A DNA stretch of 64,000 nt from Sphingobium yanoikuyae (GTDB taxonomy: Bacteria > Pseudomonadota > Alphaproteobacteria > Sphingomonadales > Sphingomonadaceae): positions 3,683,001 to 3,747,000 of the forward strand of contig NZ_CP139979.1 of the NCBI RefSeq assembly GCF_034424525.1. The letters run 5' to 3'. Of this stretch, positions 8,544 to 17,085 are shown one piece after another. The notes under the pieces were generated by a model, which worked only from the letters and a program-made list of their open reading frames with translations, searched no databases and had not been told where the DNA came from. A program made the position numbers and the translations under genes. Position 1 is the first letter of the stretch. Every line of letters starts with the position of its first letter.

Positions 8544-8588
8544 TCAAAATGTGCGGGAAATGTGCGAAGTTAAGCGCGGCAAATCCTA
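8544..8588. repeat. Dispersed 45-bp intergenic repeat, copy A
   Basis: By eye, 39 of 45 positions match a second copy at 48949-48993. The shared core reads TCAAAATGTGCGGGAAAT, TG, GAAGTTAAGCG, then AAATCCTA. Both copies lie in convergent gaps at the 3' side of a minus-strand gene. Its left end overlaps a separate perfect dyad (TTGATCG-ATA-CGATCAA, 8531-8547). Confidence 0.65.
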
Positions 8589-8590
8589 CA

Positions 8591-8618
8591 GAGCGGGTCG
8601 GCCATCCCCAACCCGCTC
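8591..8618 (-). terminator. Terminator-like hairpin downstream of ppc
   Basis: GAGCGGGT (8591-8598) pairs with ACCCGCTC (8611-8618) around a 12-base loop, 15 bases beyond the ppc stop codon. On the minus strand the stem is followed by TGTAGGATTT, a weak T-rich tail. Confidence 0.5.
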
Positions 8619-8632
8619 CGTAGCATTCCAGT

Positions 8633-11353
8633 TCAACCGCTGTTGCGCAGCGCGGTCGCGATCGCGTTGATCGACAGTTCGATGCCTTCCTTGATCCGGG
8701 CATCATCCTCGCCGGCGCGATAGCGCTTGAGCAGTTCGACCTGCAGCAGATTGAGCGGCTCGATATAGGGAAGCCGCAGCCGGATCGACGTCTCGGTCGT
8801 CGGGCTCCGTTCCAGCAGGCGCGACTGGCCGGTGGCCGCCAGCAGCCCGTCATGGGTCAGCGACCAGCCTTCGCGGATACGCCCGAACAGCGTTTCCGCC
8901 TTGGCCTGGTCCTCGACCAGCGGCAGATATCGCGCCGCAATGCCGAGGTCGGACTTCGCCAGCACCATCTCCAGATTGGCCAGCGCCGACTGCAGGAAGG
9001 ACCAGTGCTGCGCCATGTCCGCCAGCAGCGCCTTGTCCTCGAACGCGGCGATCGCATGGCCGAAACCATACCAGCCCGGCAGCATGACGCGGGCCTGTGC
9101 CCAGCTGAACACCCAGGGAATGGCGCGCAGATCCTCGATCGCGGTGCTCTTGGTCCGGCTCGCCGGACGCGACCCGATCTTGAGGCCGGAGATTTCCTGG
9201 ATCGGGGTGAGCTGGCGGAAGAATTCCTTGAACCCATCGGTGCCGTAGACCAGATCGCGATAGGCGGTGAAGGCGTTCTTCGACAGCTCGTCCATCGCCG
9301 CGGCAAAGCGGGCGGCATCCTTCGCCGACACGCCTTCGGGTTCCAGGCTGGCCAGCAGGGTCGCGCTGGTCATCGCTTCCAGATTGGTCATCGCCACGTC
9401 GCGCGCGCCGAACTTGGCCGCGATCACCTCGCCCTGCTCGGTGATGCGGATGCGCCCCTGCACGCTGCCGCGCGGCTGCGCCTGGATCGCCTTGAACGCC
9501 GAACCGCCGCCGCGCCCGACCGCGCCACCGCGACCATGGAACAGCTGCATCGCCGCCCCGGCCTCGGCAAAGACCGGCTCCAGCGCCTGGCTCGCCTTGT
9601 AGAGGCTCCAGGTCGAGGTGATATAGCCGCCATCCTTGTTGCTGTCGGAATAGCCGATCATCACTTCCTGATGGCCGCGCGCCTGCACCACCCCGGCAAT
9701 TTCGGGCAGGCCGAAATAGGCGGTCATGATCTTGGGCGCGGCCTCAAGGTCGCCGATCGTCTCGAACAGCGGGATCGACATGATCGCCGCCTTGGCCGGG
9801 TCGCCATTTTCCGGCGCGCGCCACAGTCCCGCTTCCTTCAGCAGGATATTGACCTCCAGCATGTCGGACACGCTTTCGGCCTTGGAAATGATATAATGGG
9901 TGATGCACTGCGGCCCATAGGTGCGGTGCGCCTCGGCTGCGGCATGGACGATCGCCAGCTCCGACGCCGTTTCCTCGGAATATTCCGAAAAGCGCGTGCC
10001 GAGCGGCCGGTTCGTCGCCAGTTCCCTGCGCAACAGGGCGATGCGGGCAAATTCGTCCAGCCCGGCATAATCCGCCTCGACCCCGGCGACCTTCAGCAGT
10101 TCGGCGACCACGCGCTGATGCACGTCGCTATTCTGCCGCATGTCGAGCGTGGCGAGATGGAAGCCGAAGGTTTCGACCGCGCGGATCAGCCGGCCGAGCG
10201 CGCCGCCGGTCGACAGCGCGCCATCGCCCTCGCTCGCCAGCCCCTGCGCCACGGTGACGAGGTCGCGGCGGAAATCGCCCGGCGCGGCGTAGGGCTCGCC
10301 CTTCAGCGCCGACGGGCGCGGCGGGGCCTTGCCGACCAGATGGACATAGGTGGTCGCCAGTCGCGCATAAATGCCCGAAATGGCGCGGCGATAGGGCTCG
10401 TCCTGCCGGCTGGGCGATGCGTCGCCGCTCGCCTCCGCCAGCGCCAGCACCGCTTCGGGCACATGGGCGAGTTCGGTCGAGACCGACAGTTCCGCACCCA
10501 GCGCATGGATCGATTCCATATAATAGGCCAGCGCCGCCTCGCAGCCCCGGCCCAGCGCCGATCGCAGCTGCGGCGCCTGGACGAACGGGTTGCCGTCACG
10601 GTCGCCGCCGATCCAGTTGCCGACCCGCAGGAAGCTGTGCGGCCGTGCGCCCAGCACCCGCTCCCACCGGCCATAGAGCGCCGGCAGCGTGGGCAGGAAG
10701 ATATCGCGGAAATAGGTCAGGACATTGTCGATCTCGTCCTGCACGAACAGCTTTTCGCGGCGCAGCGGGCGCGTCTGCCACAGCAGCGCGATCTGGCGGA
10801 AGATCGCCTCGTCCAGATTCTCGCCATCATCCGTCTCGGTCCGCCCGGCATCCTTCAGCTGCATCAGGTCGGCGATGCGATTCTTGTGGTCGATCATGCT
10901 TTTGCGCCGCACCTCGGTCGGGTGGGCGGTCAGCACCGGCACGATCAGGCTGTGCGACAGCAATTCCAGGACAGCATCCTTGCCGATGCCATGCGATTCG
11001 AGCTTGGCCACCGCCGACGCGACATCGGCGCCCGGTTCCGCCGCCACGCCCTGCCGATCCTCGGCCAGATTGGCGAGCATCGAGAACAGCATGAAGCCGC
11101 GGGTGAAGTTGAGCGTGTCGTCGAGATTGAGGGCATCGAGGCCCGTGTCTGTCAGGTCCGCCCCCTGCAGCCCGCGCGCGCGGTCGACCGAGGCGGAGCG
11201 GATATATTCGGTCTGCTTGTAGAGTTTCTCCCCGCCATAGGCCCGAATGACATCGCCCAGCAGGCGTCCCAGATAACGGATGTCGGGATTCTGCGTGATC
11301 GCAGGCGCGGATTGGGCGGGGTTTATGCTCTCCATGATGGATCGATGCTGCAT
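8633..11353 (-). CDS. ppc: Phosphoenolpyruvate carboxylase
   Basis: 906 residues, the usual PEPC length. Catalytic signatures are intact: VLTAHPTEVRRKS with the early active-site His, the glycine-rich FHGRGGAVGRGGG loop, and GYSDSNKDGG. The C-terminus ends ALRNSG; PEPCs normally end in RNTG, so this is a one-residue variant. It carboxylates PEP to oxaloacetate to refill the TCA cycle. An alternative ATG at 11335 (MESINPAQ) is plausible, because the start at 11353 lies inside an inverted repeat; neither has a good ribosome site. The gene is divergent from the HerA-like ATPase. Confidence 0.95.
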   Translation of the reverse strand: MQHRSIMESINPAQSAPAITQNPDIRYLGRLLGDVIRAYGGEKLYKQTEYIRSASVDRARGLQGADLTDTGLDALNLDDTLNFTRGFMLFSMLANLAEDRQGVAAEPGADVASAVAKLESHGIGKDAVLELLSHSLIVPVLTAHPTEVRRKSMIDHKNRIADLMQLKDAGRTETDDGENLDEAIFRQIALLWQTRPLRREKLFVQDEIDNVLTYFRDIFLPTLPALYGRWERVLGARPHSFLRVGNWIGGDRDGNPFVQAPQLRSALGRGCEAALAYYMESIHALGAELSVSTELAHVPEAVLALAEASGDASPSRQDEPYRRAISGIYARLATTYVHLVGKAPPRPSALKGEPYAAPGDFRRDLVTVAQGLASEGDGALSTGGALGRLIRAVETFGFHLATLDMRQNSDVHQRVVAELLKVAGVEADYAGLDEFARIALLRRELATNRPLGTRFSEYSEETASELAIVHAAAEAHRTYGPQCITHYIISKAESVSDMLEVNILLKEAGLWRAPENGDPAKAAIMSIPLFETIGDLEAAPKIMTAYFGLPEIAGVVQARGHQEVMIGYSDSNKDGGYITSTWSLYKASQALEPVFAEAGAAMQLFHGRGGAVGRGGGSAFKAIQAQPRGSVQGRIRITEQGEVIAAKFGARDVAMTNLEAMTSATLLASLEPEGVSAKDAARFAAAMDELSKNAFTAYRDLVYGTDGFKEFFRQLTPIQEISGLKIGSRPASRTKSTAIEDLRAIPWVFSWAQARVMLPGWYGFGHAIAAFEDKALLADMAQHWSFLQSALANLEMVLAKSDLGIAARYLPLVEDQAKAETLFGRIREGWSLTHDGLLAATGQSRLLERSPTTETSIRLRLPYIEPLNLLQVELLKRYRAGEDDARIKEGIELSINAIATALRNSG

Positions 11354-11368
11354 CGCAACAATGCGATG
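11351..11368. promoter_or_regulatory. Inverted repeat in the ppc/ATPase divergent region
   Basis: CATCGCA-ACAA-TGCGATG is a perfect 7-bp dyad with a 4-base centre. It covers the annotated ppc start codon and lies 82 bases before the ATPase GTG. It could be an operator or an RNA hairpin occluding ppc initiation; no specific regulator is suggested. Confidence 0.4.
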
Positions 11369-11449
11369 GTCAAGATATTACGCGGCCAACGCTGGCAAAC
11401 TGCCCAATACGGGTTGCGCGCAGGCCACAGGCTGGGCCAAAGGACGTTC

Positions 11450-12898
11450 GTGACCGCCAGCATCAGCATAGGAAATGACGGCACGGGCAATCCCGTGCTG
11501 GTCGATGTCGAGGAACTGCTTGCCACCCGTCTGCTCGTCCAGGGCAATTCCGGGTCGGGCAAGTCGCATCTTCTGCGCCGCCTGCTGGAGGAAAGCGCGC
11601 CGATGGTGCAGCAGGTGGTGATCGACCCGGAAGGCGATTTCGTCACCCTGGCCGACGAATATGGCCATGTCGTGATCGATGCCGGCGATTATAATGAGCG
11701 CGAGATCGTCAAGATGGCGGCCCGCATCCGCGAACATCGCGCGTCGGTGGTGCTGAGCCTCGAGTCGTTGGAACTGGAAGCGCAGATGCGCTGCGCCGCG
11801 ACCTTCCTGTCGACCCTGTTCGATGCGCCGCGCGACCATTGGTATCCCGCCTTGGTGGTGGTGGACGAGGCGCAGATGTTCGCCCCGGTCGCCGCCGGCG
11901 ATGTATCGGACGAGGCCCGGCGCCTGTCGCTCGCCGCCATGACCAACCTGATGTGTCGTGGCCGCAAGCGCGGCCTGGCCGGCGTCATCGCCACCCAGCG
12001 CCTGGCCAAGCTGGCCAAGAATGTCGCGGCCGAAGCCTCCAACTTCCTGATGGGCCGCACCTTCCTGGACATCGACATGGCCCGTGCCGCCGACCTGCTG
12101 GGCATGGAGCGCCGCCAGGCGGAGCAGATCCGCGATCTGGAGCGTGGCCGTTTCCTGGGGCTTGGGCCCGCGATCGCCCGCCGCCCGGTGGCGGTGAAGA
12201 TCGGTGCGGTAAAGACCGGCACGCGCGGCGGCACGCACAAGCTGATGCCGCCGCCGATCACCACCGGCGAGGATTTTCAGGAATTGCTGTTCGCGCGGGT
12301 CGAGGAAGAATCGATGCCGCCGCCCCCACCCCGCGCCGAACCGCCGGCACGCCCGGCCGAGGAGATCATGCGCCAGCTTGCCGATGTGCCGTCGGCCAAG
12401 CCCGCCGCGCCGGAACTGGATTTCGGCGAGAATGAGCCGATCGTGATCGCCGTGCTGGACGAAATCGTCGCGGACCTGGGCGAAGCCGTCCCCAGCGTCG
12501 CCGCCCTGTTCCAGGATTTCGGCGTCCGCTGCCGGATGAAGGGGCTGCGCAAGCCGCCGCTCGACCTGCCCGCCTTCCGCAAGCGCTTCGCCATGGCGCT
12601 CGCCGGCATGAGCGATTCGGCCGACCCGCGCTGGGAAGAGCCGATCCGCGCCGCCGATCCGGTGCCCGAGGATATGCTGGCGCCCTTCCTGCTGATCGCC
12701 CGCGCGGCGATGGAGGGCGAGCCCTGCCCCGAGGATACGGTGCTGGCCCGCGCCTATGGCACCAGCTCGCCCGGCCGTGTGCGCCGGCTGATCGAATATA
12801 TGGAGAAGCTGGGCGTGATCGTCGCGCGCACCGATTTCGGCGGCCGCCGCTCGATCGGCATCCCCGCTCTTGGCCTCAGCACGGCCGCCGCCGAATGA
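11450..12898 (+). CDS. HerA/DUF87-like ATP-binding protein
   Basis: 482 residues from the GTG at 11450, which follows an AAAGGA site by about 6 bases; an in-frame ATG at 11366 also exists but falls in the presumed ppc promoter. Walker A GNSGSGKSH and Walker B ALVVVDEAQMF are clear. The sensor-like text MCRGRKRGLAGVIATQR is typical of the HerA/FtsK-like DUF87 clade. A Pro-rich linker (about 285-310) leads to a C-terminal winged-helix-like segment (GTSSPGRVRRLIEYMEKLGVI). Probably a DNA-directed or protein-translocating ring ATPase; role unknown. The 4-base ATGA overlap with the phosphatase gene suggests coupling. Confidence 0.85.
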   Translation: MTASISIGNDGTGNPVLVDVEELLATRLLVQGNSGSGKSHLLRRLLEESAPMVQQVVIDPEGDFVTLADEYGHVVIDAGDYNEREIVKMAARIREHRASVVLSLESLELEAQMRCAATFLSTLFDAPRDHWYPALVVVDEAQMFAPVAAGDVSDEARRLSLAAMTNLMCRGRKRGLAGVIATQRLAKLAKNVAAEASNFLMGRTFLDIDMARAADLLGMERRQAEQIRDLERGRFLGLGPAIARRPVAVKIGAVKTGTRGGTHKLMPPPITTGEDFQELLFARVEEESMPPPPPRAEPPARPAEEIMRQLADVPSAKPAAPELDFGENEPIVIAVLDEIVADLGEAVPSVAALFQDFGVRCRMKGLRKPPLDLPAFRKRFAMALAGMSDSADPRWEEPIRAADPVPEDMLAPFLLIARAAMEGEPCPEDTVLARAYGTSSPGRVRRLIEYMEKLGVIVARTDFGGRRSIGIPALGLSTAAAE

Positions 12899-13359
12899 CG
12901 CAGGCGTCGGTCCTGTTCGTCTGCCTCGGCAATATCTGTCGCTCCCCGCTCGCCGAAGCCGCGCTGCGGGCGGAGGCCGAACAGGCCGGACTGGACATAG
13001 TGGTGGATTCGGCCGGCACTGGCGACTGGCATGTCGGCGACGCGCCCGATCCGCGCGCGCAGGCGGTAGCGCGGCGCCATGGCATCGACATCAGTGGCTA
13101 TCGCGGGCGGCAGGCGAAGCCGGCGGATTTCCACCGCTTCACCCATATCTTCGCGCTCGACAGCGACAATCTCGCCAATCTGCGCCGCATCCGCCCCGCC
13201 GACGGGACCGCCAGCCTGTCGCTGCTGATGGACCTGGTGCCGGGGCGCGAGGGCAGCGGGGTCACCGACCCCTATTATGGCAATGATGCCGGCTTCGACA
13301 TCACCTGGGACGATGTCACCCGCGCCGCCAGGGCGATCGTGGCCAGGCTCCAGACCTGA
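12895..13359 (+). CDS. Low-molecular-weight protein-tyrosine phosphatase
   Basis: 154 residues. The P-loop VCLGNICRSP provides Cys10-x5-Arg16, and DPYYG supplies the general-acid Asp125. This is the classic small cysteine phosphatase fold with family-typical length. It is cytosolic and could act on phosphotyrosine proteins or arginine-phosphate-like substrates; no polysaccharide kinase neighbour points to a Wzb role here. Its start overlaps the ATPase stop. Confidence 0.93.
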   Translation: MTQASVLFVCLGNICRSPLAEAALRAEAEQAGLDIVVDSAGTGDWHVGDAPDPRAQAVARRHGIDISGYRGRQAKPADFHRFTHIFALDSDNLANLRRIRPADGTASLSLLMDLVPGREGSGVTDPYYGNDAGFDITWDDVTRAARAIVARLQT

Positions 13360-13371
13360 CCACCAACGCGA

Positions 13372-13751
13372 TCAGGCCAGCGTCGTCGCGATCGGCAGGC
13401 CCTGTTTCAAGGTCAATGTGACCGGGGTCCGCTCGGCGACGTCGGCCAGCCGTGCCCGCTGTTCCGCGTCCAGCCCGACGATCGTCAGGGTCCGGTCGAT
13501 CCGCTTCTCCTCCTTGCCCGACAGGCGCAGCGCGACGTCGAGCGATTCAAGCGCCCACCCCTTCTTCTCCGATACATGCGCAGCGTGATTGCGGTGCAGG
13601 CCCCCAGCGCCGCCAGCAGCAGGTCATAGGGCGCCGGGCCAAGATTGGCGCCGCCCAGCGCCTCCGGCTCGTCGGCGGTGATGGCATGACCGCCGACGAC
13701 GATCTCCGTGCGATACCGGTCCTTGCCGATATGGGCGCTACCCTGGGCCAT
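13372..13751 (-). pseudogene. OsmC-family peroxiredoxin-like gene with a -1 frameshift
   Basis: From the ATG at 13751 the frame reads a normal OsmC start ([38 protein letters not shown]) and then turns into arginine-rich nonsense. Re-reading the minus strand one base out after position 13571 restores the family perfectly ([16 protein letters not shown], later VTLTLKQGLPIATTLA) to a stop at 13372-13374. One base is missing where TAT-(G)CG-GAG is expected. The first OsmC cysteine is present; the second is replaced by Thr in ERTPVT. It is either a real inactivating indel or a sequencing error. It is the last gene of the pirin operon. Confidence 0.85.
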
Positions 13752-13762
13752 GATGCTGCTCC

Positions 13763-14659
13763 TTATGCCGGGAGGGGGATGAATTCATGCTCTTCCGGCA
13801 CCGGGGCGAAGCGCTGGGCCTGCCAATCGGCCTTGGCCTGCTCGATCCGCTCGGGCGAGGAAGAAACGAAGTTCCAGAAGATATGGCGCTTCTCGGGCAG
13901 CGGTTCGCCGCCCATCAGCATCAGCCGGGTCGCGCCCCTGGCGCGCAGGATGATCTCCGCGCCGGGCTTGAACACCACCAGTTCGCCGCTCGCGAAGCCG
14001 CCGGTCTGGCCGATCACCTCGACTTCGCCCTGCACCACATAGATGGCGCGTTCGACATGCTCGGCCTTGAGCTGATAACGGGCGCCGTCCTGCAGCGCGA
14101 TATCGGCGTAGACCATGTCGGAGAAGGTCTTCACCGGGGACACCAGACCATCGGAGCTGCCGGCGATCAGGGTCAGGCGCGTGCCCGCATCCTCGATCGT
14201 CGGGATTTCGTCGGCCTTGTGATGGGCGAAGCCCGGATCGACTTCCTCCGCCTGCGTCGGCAGCGCAACCCAGGTCTGCAGGCCGAACAGCTTGCCGCCC
14301 TTGGCGCGATTTTCCTCGCTGGTGCGCTCGCTATGGACGATGCCGCTGCCCGCGGTCATCCAGTTGACCTCGCCGGGGCGGATCGACTGGACCGATCCGA
14401 CGCTGTCGCGGTGCAGGATTTCACCCTCCAGCAGATAGGTGACGGTGGCGAGGCCAATATGCGGATGCGGGCGCACGTCCAGCCCCTCGCCGCTGTTGAA
14501 GGTCGCCTCGCCCATCTGGTCGAAGAAGATGAAGGGGCCGACCATGCGGCGATGCGCGGACGGCAGCGCGCGGCGGACCGAGAAGCCATCGCCCAGATCG
14601 CGGACCGGGGGCAGGATGACCAGATCGACGCCGTCGACCTCTGAAGTGCGGATGGACAT
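13763..14659 (-). CDS. Pirin family protein (bicupin)
   Basis: 298 residues. The N-terminal cupin has the pirin metal motif RPHPHIGL and the downstream SGIVHSE histidine and glutamate. [10 protein letters not shown] and YVVQGEVEV mark the second half. Pirins are Fe-binding cupins, some with quercetin 2,3-dioxygenase activity, others redox co-regulators. It lies 29 bases after the 106-residue gene and 11 bases before the osmC remnant, so the three look like one operon. Activity of this copy is unproven. Confidence 0.92.
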   Translation of the reverse strand: MSIRTSEVDGVDLVILPPVRDLGDGFSVRRALPSAHRRMVGPFIFFDQMGEATFNSGEGLDVRPHPHIGLATVTYLLEGEILHRDSVGSVQSIRPGEVNWMTAGSGIVHSERTSEENRAKGGKLFGLQTWVALPTQAEEVDPGFAHHKADEIPTIEDAGTRLTLIAGSSDGLVSPVKTFSDMVYADIALQDGARYQLKAEHVERAIYVVQGEVEVIGQTGGFASGELVVFKPGAEIILRARGATRLMLMGGEPLPEKRHIFWNFVSSSPERIEQAKADWQAQRFAPVPEEHEFIPLPA

Positions 14660-14688
14660 GGGACTTATCCTCTTTTCGGAAAATGGGG

Positions 14689-15009
14689 TCAGGCGCCGAG
14701 CAGCGCCAGCGCCTCGATCTGGGCGCGGCTATAGCCCTGCGCGGCGAGTGCGGGGACATGGCGTTCGGCGATCGCGCGGGTGCGGCCGGATTCGCAGAGA
14801 AATTCGCGGACATCGTGCAGATGCGGGGCCAGCGTCACCGGCTGGGCCTTTTTCGGTCCCAGGATCGCGTCGAGCGCATGGCCGATCCGCGAGCGGACCG
14901 GGCCGGCCGCCGCCGGTTCGCCACAGCCGCAATCGGCAACGGCGCTCAGGGTGGCCTTCACGTCCTGCCATTCGGCGGAGCTGAGGCGCGGGGTGGCGAT
15001 GTTCAGCAT
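14689..15009 (-). CDS. Small conserved-looking protein, unknown function
   Basis: 106 residues, beginning [14 protein letters not shown]. It has a cysteine cluster CGCGE near residue 28 and a helical C-terminus ([15 protein letters not shown]). No recognised domain, signal peptide or membrane span. It is the first gene of the putative pirin-osmC operon, which suggests a role with redox or electrophile stress; the Cys pair could bind metal. Codon use is like its neighbours. Confidence 0.7.
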   Translation of the reverse strand: MLNIATPRLSSAEWQDVKATLSAVADCGCGEPAAAGPVRSRIGHALDAILGPKKAQPVTLAPHLHDVREFLCESGRTRAIAERHVPALAAQGYSRAQIEALALLGA

Positions 15010-15112
15010 GAGAAGGCTCCCTGTTCGTCTGGACCGTTTTCTTGCCTTCCTTCTAGCGCGATGGCGCTTTCAGGATCAGCCAGATAAAATCGGTCACTCT
15101 GTTCTATATTCT

Positions 15113-15143
15113 GGAAAAGAAGGGGCGCATTACCCGCGCCCCT
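15113..15143 (-). terminator. Intrinsic terminator after the second pirin
   Basis: AGGGGCGC (15121-15128) pairs with GCGCCCCT (15136-15143) around a 7-base loop. On the minus strand, downstream of the pirin stop, the stem is followed by TCTTTTCC, giving a usable T-rich tail. Confidence 0.75.
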
Positions 15144-15155
15144 CCCCTTTTATCG

Positions 15156-15854
15156 TCAGGCCGCGTCGACCAACACGATCTCGCTATCCTCGATCGCCGT
15201 CACGCGGATGACATCCAGATCCTGGATCGCCACGCCGTCGCGGGCATTGGCCCGCACATCGTCGATCTGGATCGCGCCGGTGGCCGGGACCAGATAGGCC
15301 TTGCGATCCTTGCCGATCGGATATTCGGCGCTCTCGCCCGCCTTCAGCGTCGCGGCGACAACCCGCGCATCGGTACGGATCGGCAGCGCGTCATTGTCAT
15401 TCCCGTAACCCGACGCCAGCGTCACGAACTGGCCGCTGCGCTCGCCCTTGGGGAAGGGACGCGAGCCCCAGCTGGGTGCTTCGCCGTCGCGGGTCGGGAT
15501 GATCCAGATCTGGAAGATCTGCGTCGTCACATCCTCGCGATTATATTCCGAATGGGTGATGCCGGTGCCGGCCGACATGACCTGCACATCGCCCGCCTCG
15601 GTCCGGCCCTTGTTGCCCAGATTGTCCTGATGGGTGATCGCGCCTTCGCGGACATAGGTGATGATTTCCATGTCGCGGTGCGGGTGCGGCGGAAAGCCGG
15701 TGCCCGGCGCGATCGTGTCGTCATTCCAGACGCGCAGATTGCCCCAATGGACGCGGGCGGGATCATGATAGCCGGCGAACGAGAAATGATGCTTGGCATC
15801 CAGCCAGCCATGATTGGCGCCGCCCAGGCTGTCGAAAGGACGAAGTTCGATCAT
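15156..15854 (-). CDS. Pirin family protein, YhhW-like
   Basis: 232 residues, the short YhhW type. It starts MIELRPFDSLGGANHGWLD, with metal motif FPPHPHRDMEI and the later TGITHSEYN. YhhW-like pirins can open quercetin oxidatively in vitro; the physiological substrate is open. It is divergent from a LysR regulator across 122 bases that contain a T-N11-A box, so the regulator probably controls this gene. Confidence 0.92.
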   Translation of the reverse strand: MIELRPFDSLGGANHGWLDAKHHFSFAGYHDPARVHWGNLRVWNDDTIAPGTGFPPHPHRDMEIITYVREGAITHQDNLGNKGRTEAGDVQVMSAGTGITHSEYNREDVTTQIFQIWIIPTRDGEAPSWGSRPFPKGERSGQFVTLASGYGNDNDALPIRTDARVVAATLKAGESAEYPIGKDRKAYLVPATGAIQIDDVRANARDGVAIQDLDVIRVTAIEDSEIVLVDAA

Positions 15855-15936
15855 CTTGTGTCTCCTGCGGGCGGTGCATCCATGATGGGGCCGCCCTGTC
15901 GAAGACCCAATTAGCGCTTGAACGCATTTCCGTTCA

Positions 15937-15953
15937 GATGGATAAAATCCATC
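15937..15953. promoter_or_regulatory. LysR-type operator (perfect T-N11-A dyad)
   Basis: GATGGAT-AAA-ATCCATC is a perfect 7-bp inverted repeat that contains TGGATAAAATCCA, a T-N11-A LysR box. It lies between the divergent pirin and LysR genes, 24 bases before the chosen LysR start. This is the classic place for a LysR regulator to control itself and its divergent target. Confidence 0.75.
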
Positions 15954-15976
15954 GAAACGTTCCAGGAAATCGAACA

Positions 15977-16906
15977 GTGAACAATCCCGGCACCCCGACC
16001 TTCGACCAGCTGCGCATCTTCCTCACCATCGTCGACACTGGCAGCTTCGCCGCCGCCGGGCGCAAGCTCAATCGCGCCGTGTCGGTCATCAGCTATGGCA
16101 TCGCCAATCTGGAGGCGCAGCTGGGCGTGCTGCTGTTCGAGCGTGAAGGCACGCGCAAGCCGCAGCTCACCGTCGCCGGCCGCGCGCTGCTGGCCGAGGC
16201 GCGCAGCATCGCCCATGGCATGGACGGGCTGCGCGCCAAGGTGAAGGGCCTGCTCGACGGGCTGGAGGCGGAGGTCAATCTGGCCGTCGACGTGATGTTG
16301 CCGGCCGAGCGGCTGGGCAAGGTGCTCCGCGCCTTTGCCAAGGAATTTCCCACGGTGCAGCTGCGCCTCCATGCCGAGGCGCTGGGCGCGATCGTGGCGA
16401 TGGTGCTGGACCGGGGCGCGGTGATCGGCATTTCCGGGCCGCTGTCGGCCGGGGTCGAGGGGATTGAGAGCATGTCCGCCGGACTGGTGCCGATGGTCCC
16501 GGTGGCCGCGCCCGACCATCCGCTCGGCCGGATGGAGGCGATCGCGCCGGGTGCCGGTCGCGACTATACCCAGTTGGTGCTGACCGACCGGTCGCGCTTT
16601 ACCGAAGGCCGCGATTTCTCGGTCGCCAGCCCCAAGACCTGGCGCCTTGCCGATCTGGGCGCGAAGCATGCGCTGCTGCGCGAAGGCATTGGCTGGGGCA
16701 ATATGCCGCTGCCGATGATCGAGGCGGATCTGGTCGCGGGCACATTGGTGCGGCTCGCCATGCCCGATCATCCCGGCGGCACCTATCGCTTCTCGGGCAT
16801 CTGGCGCCGCGACACCCCGCCCGGCCCGGCCGCATCCTGGCTGATCGAGCAGTTCGTCGCGCTGGGCGCCGACGATCGCGAAGCGGCCGGGATGAGCGAC
16901 GTCTAG
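15977..16906 (+). CDS. LysR-family transcriptional regulator next to pirin
   Basis: 309 residues from the GTG at 15977, preceded by CCAGGAAA. The in-frame ATG at 15938 lies inside the T-N11-A operator and would add 13 non-conserved residues, so it is rejected. The N-terminal winged HTH shows FDQLRIFLTIVDTGSFAAAGRKL and QLGVLLFEREG; the rest is the LysR substrate-binding domain. It probably senses an aromatic or electrophilic co-inducer and controls the divergent YhhW-like pirin. Confidence 0.9.
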   Translation: MNNPGTPTFDQLRIFLTIVDTGSFAAAGRKLNRAVSVISYGIANLEAQLGVLLFEREGTRKPQLTVAGRALLAEARSIAHGMDGLRAKVKGLLDGLEAEVNLAVDVMLPAERLGKVLRAFAKEFPTVQLRLHAEALGAIVAMVLDRGAVIGISGPLSAGVEGIESMSAGLVPMVPVAAPDHPLGRMEAIAPGAGRDYTQLVLTDRSRFTEGRDFSVASPKTWRLADLGAKHALLREGIGWGNMPLPMIEADLVAGTLVRLAMPDHPGGTYRFSGIWRRDTPPGPAASWLIEQFVALGADDREAAGMSDV

Positions 16907-17085
16907 GCGTCCGCCAAAGACCGCGTCATCCCGACGATACGACGCTTCCCCTTGATGAATCATGTTTTTCTGGCACACCCCAAGGAGATTGCGGCGGGGT
17001 CCGACAAGATGGCGACCATGTATCGCCGACCGGGCTCACGCCGACAATGACAGGTGGGGGACAATAGAGTGAGTGCGGGTCGCGC

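Noticed and set aside
8852..12898. A single 1348-codon open frame on the + strand across the ppc region
   Set aside because: The first ~2.5 kb is antisense to ppc and has the Arg/Gly/His-rich composition of a high-GC shadow; only the part from 11450 encodes a real ATPase.
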